From Bacillota bacterium (GTDB taxonomy: Bacteria > Bacillota > Clostridia > Oscillospirales > Ruminococcaceae), in NCBI GenBank assembly GCA_023439605.1, contig JAEXNS010000193.1, forward strand, positions 1-6,759: a stretch of 6,759 nt of DNA, in the 5' to 3' direction. Positions 1 to 6,361 of this stretch are shown here, in pieces. A program made the translations under genes and the position numbers. The notes under the pieces are model-generated. The model worked only from the letters and a program-made list of their open reading frames with translations, made no database searches and was not told the DNA's origin. The stretch's first letter is position 1. Each line of letters begins with the position of its first letter.

Positions 1-497
1 TTATAAATATTATTATGCTTTTCATTTTCCCTGATACAGGCAGAAAATCTTTTTCCATTACTGGAAAAAATTTTTTAGAGATGCTAGAAGTAATTCCACC
101 TATTTTCATTTTATTAGGATTGCTAGATGTATGGGTAAAAAGAGAAACTATGATAAAATATTTAGGCGAGAATTCTGGTATTGTAGGCATTTTAATATCC
201 TTTTTCTTAGGAGCAGTTGCAGCCGGACCACTTTACGCCGCTTTCCCAGTAGCTGGGATCCTTTTGAAAAAAGGAAGTAAAATAACAAATGTATTGATTT
301 TTATAGGTGCGTGGTCAACTATGAAAATACCATTGCTTTTGTTTGAAAGTACCTCCTTAGGATTAAAATTTACTGTTATTAGATTATCTTTAAGTATTGT
401 TGGAATTTTAGTTATGACATTTATAACAGGAAAAATTTTAAACAGTAAAGACAAGCAATCTATATACGATATACATAAAGAAAAGTCTATTTCATAA
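1..497 (+). CDS. ArsP_1/DUF318-type membrane permease, 5' end cut by window
   Basis: Small integral membrane protein resembling the half-size clostridial permeases of the ArsP_1 (former DUF318, COG0701-like) family. Transport substrate is unknown; some full-length relatives export organoarsenicals. The frame is open from base 3 to the TAA at 495-497. The first ATG (15-17) has no Shine-Dalgarno sequence, and family proteins normally have about 10-20 more residues forming the first membrane helix, so the true start is probably left of the window. Numbered from that ATG, hydrophobic segments lie near residues 26-41, 55-84, 90-110 and 118-140. The stretch with GPLYAAFPVAG (about residues 71-81) is the conserved-looking core, followed by a charged hydrophilic tail. 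In clostridia such proteins often occur as tandem half-size genes; a partner, if present, is outside the window. It converges on the DUF1015 gene with a shared terminator. Family call is from remembered sequence resemblance; the function is open. Confidence 0.72.
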   Translation, partial: INIIMLFIFPDTGRKSFSITGKNFLEMLEVIPPIFILLGLLDVWVKRETMIKYLGENSGIVGILISFFLGAVAAGPLYAAFPVAGILLKKGSKITNVLIFIGAWSTMKIPLLLFESTSLGLKFTVIRLSLSIVGILVMTFITGKILNSKDKQSIYDIHKEKSIS

Positions 498-518
498 TTA
501 TTACAAAATTATCTTCAA

Positions 519-557
519 AAAATCCTCAACATTTTTAAATAAACTGTTGAGGATTTT
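519..557. terminator. Shared intrinsic terminator between convergent genes
   Basis: A perfect 13-bp stem (519-531, AAAATCCTCAACA, with 545-557, TGTTGAGGATTTT) encloses a 13-nt loop. On the - strand the stem runs straight into a six-T run (up to 517), a good terminator for the DUF1015 gene ending at 574. On the + strand it lies 22 bp after the permease stop and ends in TTTT followed by an AT-rich stretch, so it should also work for the permease. The position between two convergent stops fits a bidirectional terminator. Confidence 0.85.
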
Positions 558-573
558 AAATTTATATTTTTCC

Positions 574-1869
574 TTATTTGAATTTATTCATAACCATTCC
601 TGTTATAGTTTTAGGGAAAAAATATGTTGATTTTTGTGGCATTTTTTCACCCGCAAGTGCAACATCCCTTATTTCACTAACTCTTGTTGGATTTAGAATA
701 AAACTACAATTTGCCTTTTTATTTTCTACAGCTTCAATTGCTTCATCAACAATTTTTGTATATGTTAAATTGATTTGTGCCGCCATATTTTCTTTGTCTA
801 TACCAAAAATACTTTCCAAAACCAACGAATGCAATACAGTTACATCTAGATTACAATATGAGTCCGACATATTTGGAAGCATATTTTTTATTATTTCATT
901 GTCTTTTAGTACCATTATAGTAAAGGTATTTGCACCACTATAAAGAGCAAAAGCTTTCTTGTTTATTTGATAATTTGCTTCTAATTCTTTTTCTGCTCGT
1001 TCTAAAACCTCTTTTTTGTTAGCTACAGTCATAGTTTTTATATCAAAATATTTATTGCATTTTTCTAAAACATCTTCTAAATCAAACTTTTCTAAATCTC
1101 TAACTATTCTATGTGTTGGGAAAACAACCAAGCCTTCATTTTCCATATCAACTAACATCATCATTATGTTTCCTGATAAGTCATTTGGAGAGGATATATT
1201 GTTTTCACATAAATACTTATGAAAATTTAATGCGGTTTCATATCTATGATGGCCATCTGCAATATATAATTTTTTATCCTCAAACAAGTTTGAAATTTTA
1301 CCTATAACTTGTTCATCATCAATACACCACATAGAGTGTTTTACATTGTCTAAATCAACAACAGACATATCCGAAGATTTTTTTGAAATTTCATCTATAA
1401 TAGAATAAACTTCACCTTTTTCATCCATATACAAAGAATATATTTGGCTAAAATTGCAAAATGTTTCACTCATAAGGTTAAATCTATCTGTCTTTGCTTT
1501 AGATAAAGTTTCTTCATGTGGCAAAACAATTCCTTTTGAAAATTCTTCAAGCTGTACCAAGGATACGAATCCTTTTACAGATTTTCTTTGACCATAACAG
1601 TCAAACTCCATTTCATAAACATATATACTATCTTTTCCATCACATTTTAATATTTGTTCATCCATCCATTTTTTCAATGTAACGCCAGCATCTTTATACT
1701 TATTTTCACCTTTTGGTAATTCTAATCTTACTACATTATTTTGATTTTTATTTACAAAATCTTCTCTTTGAGTATCTGAAATAATATCATACGGTGGACA
1801 CACCAAAAGATTTAAATCCCCTGCCTTTTCTGTATAACGTAAACCTTTAAAACCTTTAATTTTAGCCAT
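574..1869 (-). CDS. DUF1015 family protein (COG4198)
   Basis: A 431-residue protein of the DUF1015 family (PF06245), whose biochemical role is not established. Family hallmarks are visible: a CPPYDII segment (residues 24-30), LPHEETLSKAKTDR (116-129), the signature ADGHHRYETAL (204-214), and a C-terminal NPTRV...AGEKMPQKSTYFFPK block. Length is normal for the family. No signal peptide or membrane helix is seen, so it is probably cytoplasmic. The chosen ATG (1867-1869) is preceded by GAGGTG at a 7-nt spacing. An in-frame ATG 14 codons upstream was rejected because it lies inside a palindrome and lacks a ribosome binding site. In some clostridia relatives sit near serine-biosynthesis genes (recollection), but no serA or serC is in view and the gene looks monocistronic. 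The DGHHR motif resembles the GxxR/DGHHR signature of ParB-like domains; that link is inference only. Confidence 0.88.
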   Translation of the reverse strand: MAKIKGFKGLRYTEKAGDLNLLVCPPYDIISDTQREDFVNKNQNNVVRLELPKGENKYKDAGVTLKKWMDEQILKCDGKDSIYVYEMEFDCYGQRKSVKGFVSLVQLEEFSKGIVLPHEETLSKAKTDRFNLMSETFCNFSQIYSLYMDEKGEVYSIIDEISKKSSDMSVVDLDNVKHSMWCIDDEQVIGKISNLFEDKKLYIADGHHRYETALNFHKYLCENNISSPNDLSGNIMMMLVDMENEGLVVFPTHRIVRDLEKFDLEDVLEKCNKYFDIKTMTVANKKEVLERAEKELEANYQINKKAFALYSGANTFTIMVLKDNEIIKNMLPNMSDSYCNLDVTVLHSLVLESIFGIDKENMAAQINLTYTKIVDEAIEAVENKKANCSFILNPTRVSEIRDVALAGEKMPQKSTYFFPKTITGMVMNKFK

Positions 1870-1899
1870 AATTACACCTCTTAAAATTATTAATATTTT

Positions 1900-1924
1900 G
1901 GAGTAAACCAAAATAGTTTACTCC
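1900..1924. promoter_or_regulatory. Perfect palindrome in the DUF1015 leader: operator or hairpin
   Basis: GGAGTAAAC (1900-1908) and GTTTACTCC (1916-1924) form a perfect 9-bp inverted repeat around a 7-nt spacer, 31-55 bp upstream of the DUF1015 start codon. Its size and symmetry suit a dimeric repressor operator. As RNA it would be a stable hairpin. On the + strand it is followed by CTTATTTTTTT, so it also looks like an intrinsic terminator stopping + strand transcription before it runs antisense into DUF1015. On the - strand no T-run follows, so it is not a convincing terminator for the CPBP transcript. The sequence does not decide between operator and terminator. Confidence 0.55.
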
Positions 1925-1944
1925 CTTATTTTTTTATTATTATT

Positions 1945-2075
1945 TTACTATTCAGCCATATGTGTAAGGCAGAGATATTTAACCGAAGGTCCAGGGCGAC
2001 CGGAAAGCTTGGTCGACTCCGCAGAGTCGAAACTCTACAAAATCATAAACTTTACCTTTAGAGGCTGAATAGTAA
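1945..2075 (+). repeat. Intergenic structured repeat, copy A (ncRNA- or MITE-like)
   Basis: A 131-bp element bounded by a perfect 13-bp inverted repeat, TTACTATTCAGCC (1945-1957) and GGCTGAATAGTAA (2063-2075). Bases 1945-2038 align without gaps to 3067-3160 at about 81% identity. The core 1992-2033 is 40/42 identical and 62% GC in a very AT-rich setting. The core holds hairpin 1 (1997-2003 with 2009-2015, loop AAAGC) and hairpin 2 (2013-2019 with 2024-2030, loop CGCA), which share bases 2013-2015. Hairpin 1 pairs fully only in the + sense, where its last two pairs are G-U. No ORF, transposase or clear target-site duplication is present. It lies between the CPBP stop and the DUF1015 promoter region. 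I know no named RNA family that matches. Confidence 0.75.
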
Positions 2076-2094
2076 CAAAAGAAATCTTTAACTC

Positions 2095-3036
2095 TTAATT
2101 AGAAATCAATTCTTTATCTTGACTAACTGAACGCCCTTTTATAAACATAGTTATAATAATAGATAAAAACAAAACTAATGTAACTGCCAAACCACCTTCT
2201 AAACCAAAATCTCCTCCATTAATCAAGGTTCCATGCTTCGTTGGGGAAAAAGAAAAAATAGAAGCCTTAAGTTCCATGCCACTAACACGAATTCCATAAA
2301 CATTTCCCTGAACAAAATTCCATATTGTGTGAATAGCACATATACCCCATAAATTATTAGCTTTTAATGTGTAAATAGAGGCGAATATTCCAAACAGAGT
2401 AAGGTTAATTATCGAAAGTACTGTTATGCCATTGTTTAAAATATGCATAATTGCAAATACAGTTGAATTTAATAAAACGGCTACTATTATAGGAGCTCTT
2501 GTAGTAAGAGAAATCATAAAATAACCTCTTAATAAAATCTCTTCACTTGCACCTTGAAAAAAGAAACCCAAAAAGAAAATCAGTATTATTCCCAAGCTGT
2601 TTCCTAAAACAAAACCTTCGTAACTTAATGTTCCTAAAGAAAAAGACAAAAAAACAGATGACGAGAACATTAAAAATCCAATAAGTAACCCCCAAAAATA
2701 ATCTTTTACTGCCTTAGATTTTGAAAACCCCATGGAACTCAAACTTCTCTTTTCGATAAACTTACAGTAAACTACAGTTAAAACAATTACTATTATCGTA
2801 CAAAAAAGCATTAGTAACGTTGAATCTTCAACGATTGTTTCAACATAATTGTTTGAACTCATTTTACCAGATATCATGTCAAAAAACATTTTTATTAAAA
2901 AAGGAATAGTAGCAACTATTTGAGAAACAAAAAATACTGCAATAAATATAAGGGTTTGAATTATAAAATTAGGCTTAAATTTAGCATTTTCAGCTTCTAT
3001 AATCATTCCCGATTTATTTTTAAAAACATCAAACAT
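2095..3036 (-). CDS. CPBP family intramembrane (CAAX/Rce1-type) protease
   Basis: A 313-residue polytopic membrane protein of the CPBP/ABI family (PF02517), related to eukaryotic Rce1. The catalytic motifs are intact: EExxxR as EEILLR (E165, E166, R170), FxxxH as FAIMH (F194, H198) and HxxxN as HTIWN (H236, N240). By analogy with Rce1-like enzymes, the glutamates and histidines form the active site within the membrane. Hydrophobic segments lie near residues 24-50, 72-93, 115-137, 146-161, 183-200, 206-223 and 284-300. Bacterial members act in bacteriocin immunity, bacteriocin or peptide maturation, or other membrane proteolysis; no bacteriocin-like gene is visible here, so the substrate is unknown. 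The ATG at 3034-3036 has GGGGA nine bases upstream and is preferred over an in-frame GTG at 3043-3045 that abuts the ribosome binding site. The gene is flanked on both sides by copies of the structured repeat. Confidence 0.88.
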   Translation of the reverse strand: MFDVFKNKSGMIIEAENAKFKPNFIIQTLIFIAVFFVSQIVATIPFLIKMFFDMISGKMSSNNYVETIVEDSTLLMLFCTIIVIVLTVVYCKFIEKRSLSSMGFSKSKAVKDYFWGLLIGFLMFSSSVFLSFSLGTLSYEGFVLGNSLGIILIFFLGFFFQGASEEILLRGYFMISLTTRAPIIVAVLLNSTVFAIMHILNNGITVLSIINLTLFGIFASIYTLKANNLWGICAIHTIWNFVQGNVYGIRVSGMELKASIFSFSPTKHGTLINGGDFGLEGGLAVTLVLFLSIIITMFIKGRSVSQDKELISN

Positions 3037-3045
3037 TTCAAACAC

Positions 3046-3053
3046 TCCCCTTT
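3046..3053 (-). promoter_or_regulatory. Ribosome binding site deciding the CPBP start
   Basis: Read on the - strand this is AAGGGGA. It sits 9 nt before the ATG at 3036 but directly touches the in-frame GTG at 3045, leaving no spacing for initiation there. It therefore supports a protein starting MFDVFKNK rather than one three residues longer. Confidence 0.65.
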
Positions 3054-3065
3054 ATATAAAAGAAA

Positions 3066-3231
3066 GTTACTATTCAGCAATATGTATATAATATTGATAT
3101 TTCGCCAAAGATACAGGGCGACCAGAAAGCCTGGTCGACTCCGCAGAGTCGAAACCCTTGCAATACTAAGAGTCCCATAAGAAATAAAGTGTTTTAGAGT
3201 ATAAATAGTATGAATAGTACCGAATAGCAAC
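3066..3231 (+). repeat. Intergenic structured repeat, copy B (ncRNA- or MITE-like)
   Basis: Second copy of the element at 1945-2075, same orientation, 1122 bp further on, between the secA stop and the CPBP start. The left 94 bp (3067-3160) align without gaps to copy A. Hairpin 1 here is a perfect 7-bp stem (CGACCAG at 3119-3125 with CTGGTCG at 3131-3137, loop AAAGC). Hairpin 2 is identical to copy A. The right part differs and is about 35 bp longer. A weak stem of ATACT (3163-3167) with AGTAT (3198-3202) occupies the place of CTCTA/TAGAG (2033-2037, 2059-2063) in copy A. The closing inverted repeat is degenerate: GTTACTATTCAG against CCGAATAGCAAC pairs at 10 of 12 positions. No ORF or obvious target-site duplication. 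Confidence 0.7.
3201..3230 (+). repeat. Three tandem decamers at the right end of copy B
   Basis: ATAAATAGTA, TGAATAGTAC and CGAATAGCAA follow each other without spacing and share an (A/G)AATAG(T/C)A core. Each resembles the single CTGAATAGTAA end of copy A, so the element's right end seems to have been triplicated by slippage or nested insertion and then to have diverged. Confidence 0.6.
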
Positions 3232-3255
3232 AGATTTAGACTAGATATATTTAAA

Positions 3256-6006
3256 TTATTTTTTATTTGATAAACCGCAGCATTTTTTATATTTTTTCCC
3301 ACTACCACATGGGCAATCATCGTTATCATTTATTTTTTTTGAAGTTGCATTATTTGCAAAACTCCCATCACCTGCACCTGCATTTGGTGCATCTGGCTTA
3401 GCAACTTGCTCACGTTCTGGTGGTGCATTTTTTGCTATTCTAACTGTCATAAGCAATCTAACTGTGTCTTCTCTTATAGATTCAATCATAGCATCAAACA
3501 TTTCAAATCCTTCGTATCTATATTCAACAACAGGATTTTTTTGTCCATATGCACGTAATACAATACCTTTCTTCAATTCATCCATGTCATCTATATGAGC
3601 TGTCCACTTAGCATCAACTACTTTTAATAAAATAACTCTTTCAAGTTCTCTTATTATTTCTTTTCCATACTCAGCTTCTTTTGCATTATAATTTTCTATA
3701 GCTCTATCTGTAAGAGTTTGAACAACATCCTTTTTATCTATTTTTTCAAGTGCTTCTTCTGTATGATCCACAAAATCAGTTTCTAGAGTAATCCATCCTA
3801 AGAAGTATTCCTTTAATCCTGCAAGATTCCAGTCTTCTTTGCTATCATCATCAAGTAAATACTTATCAACGGTAGCTTGGATTAACTCTCTAATCATTTT
3901 TAAGATATTTTCATGTAGATCTTCTCCATCCAAAACCTTTGCACGTTGTTGATAAATTATTTCACGTTGTTTACTCATTACATCATCATAATTCAATACA
4001 TTTTTTCTAATACTAAAGTTTCTACCTTCTACCTTCTTTTGTGAAGATTCTATCATCTTAGTTAAGAATTTGCTTTCTATTGGCATAGTTTCCTCAACGT
4101 TAAGCGTTTGCATTACTGCTTCAATTCTATCTCCAGCAAAAATTCTCATCAAATCATCTTCTACAGATAAGAAAAATCTACTTTCGCCTTCATCACCTTG
4201 ACGTCCTGAACGTCCTCTTAGCTGATTATCTATACGTCTAGATTCATGACGTTCTGTTCCTATAATAAATAAACCGCCTGCCTCTTTAACTGCTATAGCT
4301 TTTTCCTTTACCTCTTTTGAGTACTTTTCATACAAATCTCTATAGACTTTTCTAGCGTTTAAGATTTCTTCATCTTCAGTATCCGCATATCCAATTGCCT
4401 CTGTAATAATTTCTTCAGAATAACCCAACTTTTTCATTTGTGCTTTTGATAAAAACTCTGCATTACCACCAAGCAATATGTCAGTACCACGCCCTGCCAT
4501 ATTAGTAGCAATAGTAACCGCACTAAACTTACCTGCTTGTGCTACTATCTCAGCTTCTCTTTCATGTTGTTTTGCATTTAAAACGTTATGTTTTATTCCT
4601 TTTAAACTTAGCATTTTTGAAAGAAACTCAGATTTTTCAATAGAAATCGTACCTACTAAAACAGGCTGTCCTTTTTTATTACACTCTATAATCTGCTCTA
4701 TAACAGCTTCAAACTTACCCTTTTCAGATCTATAAACTTGATCAGAGTGATCTTTTCTAATTACAGGTCTATTTGTAGGAACAGAAATTACGTCTAACTT
4801 ATATATTTCCTTAAATTCATCTTCTTCTGTCAAAGCTGTACCTGTCATACCTGACAATTTATTGTATAATCTAAAGTAATTTTGGAAAGTAATTGTTGCA
4901 AGAGTTTTTGACTCATGAGCAACTTTTACACCTTCTTTTGCTTCAATAGCTTGGTGTAATCCATCGTTAAAACGTCTTCCTATCATCAGACGTCCTGTAA
5001 ACTCATCAACTATAATAACTTCTCCGTCTTTAACTACATAATCTATATCATTTTTCATGATACCATTTGCTTTTAAAGCTTGATTTATATGATGCAACAA
5101 CGTCATATTTTCAGCGTCCATAAGATTTTCAACGTTAAAATGTTTTTCGGATTTTTTTACACCTTGTCTAGTTATTGTAGCTGTTTTTGATTTTTCATCT
5201 ATAATGTAATCGCAATCATCCATTAATTCATCTTGGTCAGCTTTTTCATCTATTTCAACAACTGTTTTTGATTTTAAAGTTTTTGCAAATTTATCAACTA
5301 TATTATATAGTTCTGTGGACTTATCTCCTCTACCAGATATAATAAGAGGTGTTCTTGCTTCATCAATAAGAATAGAGTCTACCTCATCGACAATAGCAAA
5401 ATTAGGTGCTCTTTGTACCATATCTTTTTTATAAATAACCATGTTATCACGAAGATAATCAAATCCCAATTCATTATTTGTAGCATAAGTTATATCACTA
5501 TTATAAGCCGCTCTTCTTTGGTCGTTATTTAAGCCGTGTAAAATAACGCCTATAGTTAAACCTAGGTATCTATATATTTTGCCAATTTCCTCAGATTGGA
5601 ACTTAGCAAGATAATCATTTACAGTTACTACATGAACTCCATTTCCAGATAAAGCATTTAAATATGCAGCAAGACAAGCAACAAGTGTTTTACCTTCACC
5701 CGTTTTCATTTCAGCTATTCTTCCTTGGTGTAAAACAATAGCACCTATAATTTGTACTGGGAACGGACGTTTTCCTAATACTCTATCTGCAGCTTCACGA
5801 CAAGTGGCTAAAGCTTCAGGTAAAATATCATCAAGTGTTTCTCCCGACTCAAGTCTATCTTTAAATTGACCTGTTTTAGCCTTCAGTTCCTTGTCTGTTA
5901 AAGCTTTATACTCATCCTCAAGATCTAAAACAGCTTGTTTTATAGGTTCTATTCTTGTAAGTTCTTTTTTACTATAAGAACCAAATATCTTATCTATAAG
6001 TCCCAT
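3256..6006 (-). CDS. secA: Preprotein translocase ATPase SecA
   Basis: A 916-residue SecA, the cytoplasmic and membrane-peripheral ATPase that drives unfolded preproteins through SecYEG. It has the full family length. Visible motifs in order: Walker A MKTGEGKT (residues 100-107), VNDYLA (about 129-134), DYLRDNM (183-189), Walker B DEVD (207-210), DEFTGR (about 330-340), SGMTGTA (about 383), NMAGRGTDILLGGN (about 500-513), and LRGRSGRQGD in NBD2 (about 595-605). Scaffold and wing regions follow. The C-terminus carries an intact zinc-binding SEC-C tail, CPCGSGKKYKKCC (C898, C900, C909, C910), after a variable Ala/Asn-rich linker. The ATG at 6004-6006 has AAGGTGG nine bases upstream and gives the canonical MGLIDKIFG N-terminus. 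In many Bacillota prfB follows secA; here the next gene is a CPBP protease after repeat copy B. No clear intrinsic terminator is seen after the stop. No secA2-like features. Confidence 0.98.
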   Translation of the reverse strand: MGLIDKIFGSYSKKELTRIEPIKQAVLDLEDEYKALTDKELKAKTGQFKDRLESGETLDDILPEALATCREAADRVLGKRPFPVQIIGAIVLHQGRIAEMKTGEGKTLVACLAAYLNALSGNGVHVVTVNDYLAKFQSEEIGKIYRYLGLTIGVILHGLNNDQRRAAYNSDITYATNNELGFDYLRDNMVIYKKDMVQRAPNFAIVDEVDSILIDEARTPLIISGRGDKSTELYNIVDKFAKTLKSKTVVEIDEKADQDELMDDCDYIIDEKSKTATITRQGVKKSEKHFNVENLMDAENMTLLHHINQALKANGIMKNDIDYVVKDGEVIIVDEFTGRLMIGRRFNDGLHQAIEAKEGVKVAHESKTLATITFQNYFRLYNKLSGMTGTALTEEDEFKEIYKLDVISVPTNRPVIRKDHSDQVYRSEKGKFEAVIEQIIECNKKGQPVLVGTISIEKSEFLSKMLSLKGIKHNVLNAKQHEREAEIVAQAGKFSAVTIATNMAGRGTDILLGGNAEFLSKAQMKKLGYSEEIITEAIGYADTEDEEILNARKVYRDLYEKYSKEVKEKAIAVKEAGGLFIIGTERHESRRIDNQLRGRSGRQGDEGESRFFLSVEDDLMRIFAGDRIEAVMQTLNVEETMPIESKFLTKMIESSQKKVEGRNFSIRKNVLNYDDVMSKQREIIYQQRAKVLDGEDLHENILKMIRELIQATVDKYLLDDDSKEDWNLAGLKEYFLGWITLETDFVDHTEEALEKIDKKDVVQTLTDRAIENYNAKEAEYGKEIIRELERVILLKVVDAKWTAHIDDMDELKKGIVLRAYGQKNPVVEYRYEGFEMFDAMIESIREDTVRLLMTVRIAKNAPPEREQVAKPDAPNAGAGDGSFANNATSKKINDNDDCPCGSGKKYKKCCGLSNKK

Positions 6007-6084
6007 TATTTTCGTCCACCTTTTAAAATTTATTGAAAAGAACATGATATAAAATAATATCTCTCTTCGAAAACACATAAATAT

Positions 6085-6113
6085 ATTTTATAACAATTTT
6101 CATCATTTGTCAA
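6085..6113 (-). promoter_or_regulatory. SigA-type promoter for secA
   Basis: On the - strand a perfect -35 TTGACA (6113-6108) is followed by exactly 17 bp and a -10 TAAAAT (6090-6085). Predicted transcription start is around 6078, giving a leader of about 70 nt before the secA ATG at 6006. This is the best promoter match in the window. Confidence 0.82.
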
Positions 6114-6298
6114 TAGTTTTATCTTATATATTTTTCCATATAATTTACAAATATTTTTTTGTAAAAGCCATACTAATTATGTACTAAATTCATATTATAT
6201 TTGCATAAAAATAAAACTTTATTTGCAATATAAATAAAAAAAATATCAATATACTGCAAAAAATAATCAATAAAGGAGAAGATATATTTAATTTTTTA

Positions 6299-6307
6299 TG
6301 ATATAAT
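6299..6307 (+). promoter_or_regulatory. Extended -10 promoter for the GH5 gene
   Basis: TGATATAAT (6299-6307) is a perfect extended -10 element (TGN-TATAAT). No good -35 is found 16-18 bp upstream, as is common for extended -10 promoters. Predicted start is near 6314, leaving a leader of about 48 nt before the ATG at 6362. Confidence 0.6.
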
Positions 6308-6361
6308 AATCTAAGAGTGATAAGAGCCCTAAAAACTATATATATTTCAAGGAGGATTTTT

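Larger units (their letters stand above)
6007..6361. other. Divergent AT-rich spacer between secA and the GH5 gene
   Basis: This 355-bp stretch has no credible gene. It holds the secA promoter and leader on its left (- strand) and the GH5 promoter and ribosome binding site on its right (+ strand). The middle is extreme in composition, with 17 G or C among 120 bases at 6121-6240. It includes an AT-only-like stem (6144-6151 with 6158-6165) and a repeated TATTTGCA (about 6198 and 6221). Nothing there resembles a riboswitch or RNA gene. The short - strand reading frame across 6190-6387 overlaps the GH5 start and has no ribosome binding site. Confidence 0.7.

Noticed and set aside
1870..1911. Upstream in-frame ATG at 1911 for the DUF1015 gene
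   Set aside because: It lies inside the 1900-1924 palindrome with no ribosome binding site, while the ATG at 1869 has GAGGTG at 7 nt and begins the conserved domain.
1926..1975. A - strand promoter for DUF1015 within or beside copy A (TAAAAT with CTTACA)
   Set aside because: The -35 matches poorly and the spacer is only 15 bp; in this AT-rich sequence TAAAAT alone is not evidence.
2013..2038. Stem followed by CGAAAC suggested a hammerhead ribozyme
   Set aside because: The required CUGAUGA segment before the stem is missing in both copies.
3114..3155. ACAGGGC followed by GAAA-loop hairpins looked at first like a c-di-GMP-I (GEMM) riboswitch
   Set aside because: The match stops at ACAGGGC. 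The conserved GGGACGCAAAGCC and receptor segments are absent, and the element points away from any downstream gene on the + strand.
2920..3180. An 86-codon + strand frame covering the CPBP 5' end and repeat B
   Set aside because: It is antisense to the CPBP gene, and its C-terminal part is simply a translation of the repeat core.
1945..3231. CRISPR-like or attachment-site interpretation of the two repeats
   Set aside because: There are only two copies, separated by an intact gene, with no regular spacers, cas genes or integrase in the window.
3003..3329. A 108-codon - strand frame across secA's 3' end, repeat B and the CPBP start
   Set aside because: It crosses the GC-rich repeat core and overlaps two real genes in another frame, with no ribosome binding site or recognisable domain.
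6144..6165. An 8-bp AT-rich hairpin in the secA-GH5 spacer as a terminator
   Set aside because: The stem has a single G-C pair and lies upstream of both divergent genes, where no transcript needs to end. In 14% GC sequence such inverted repeats are expected by chance.
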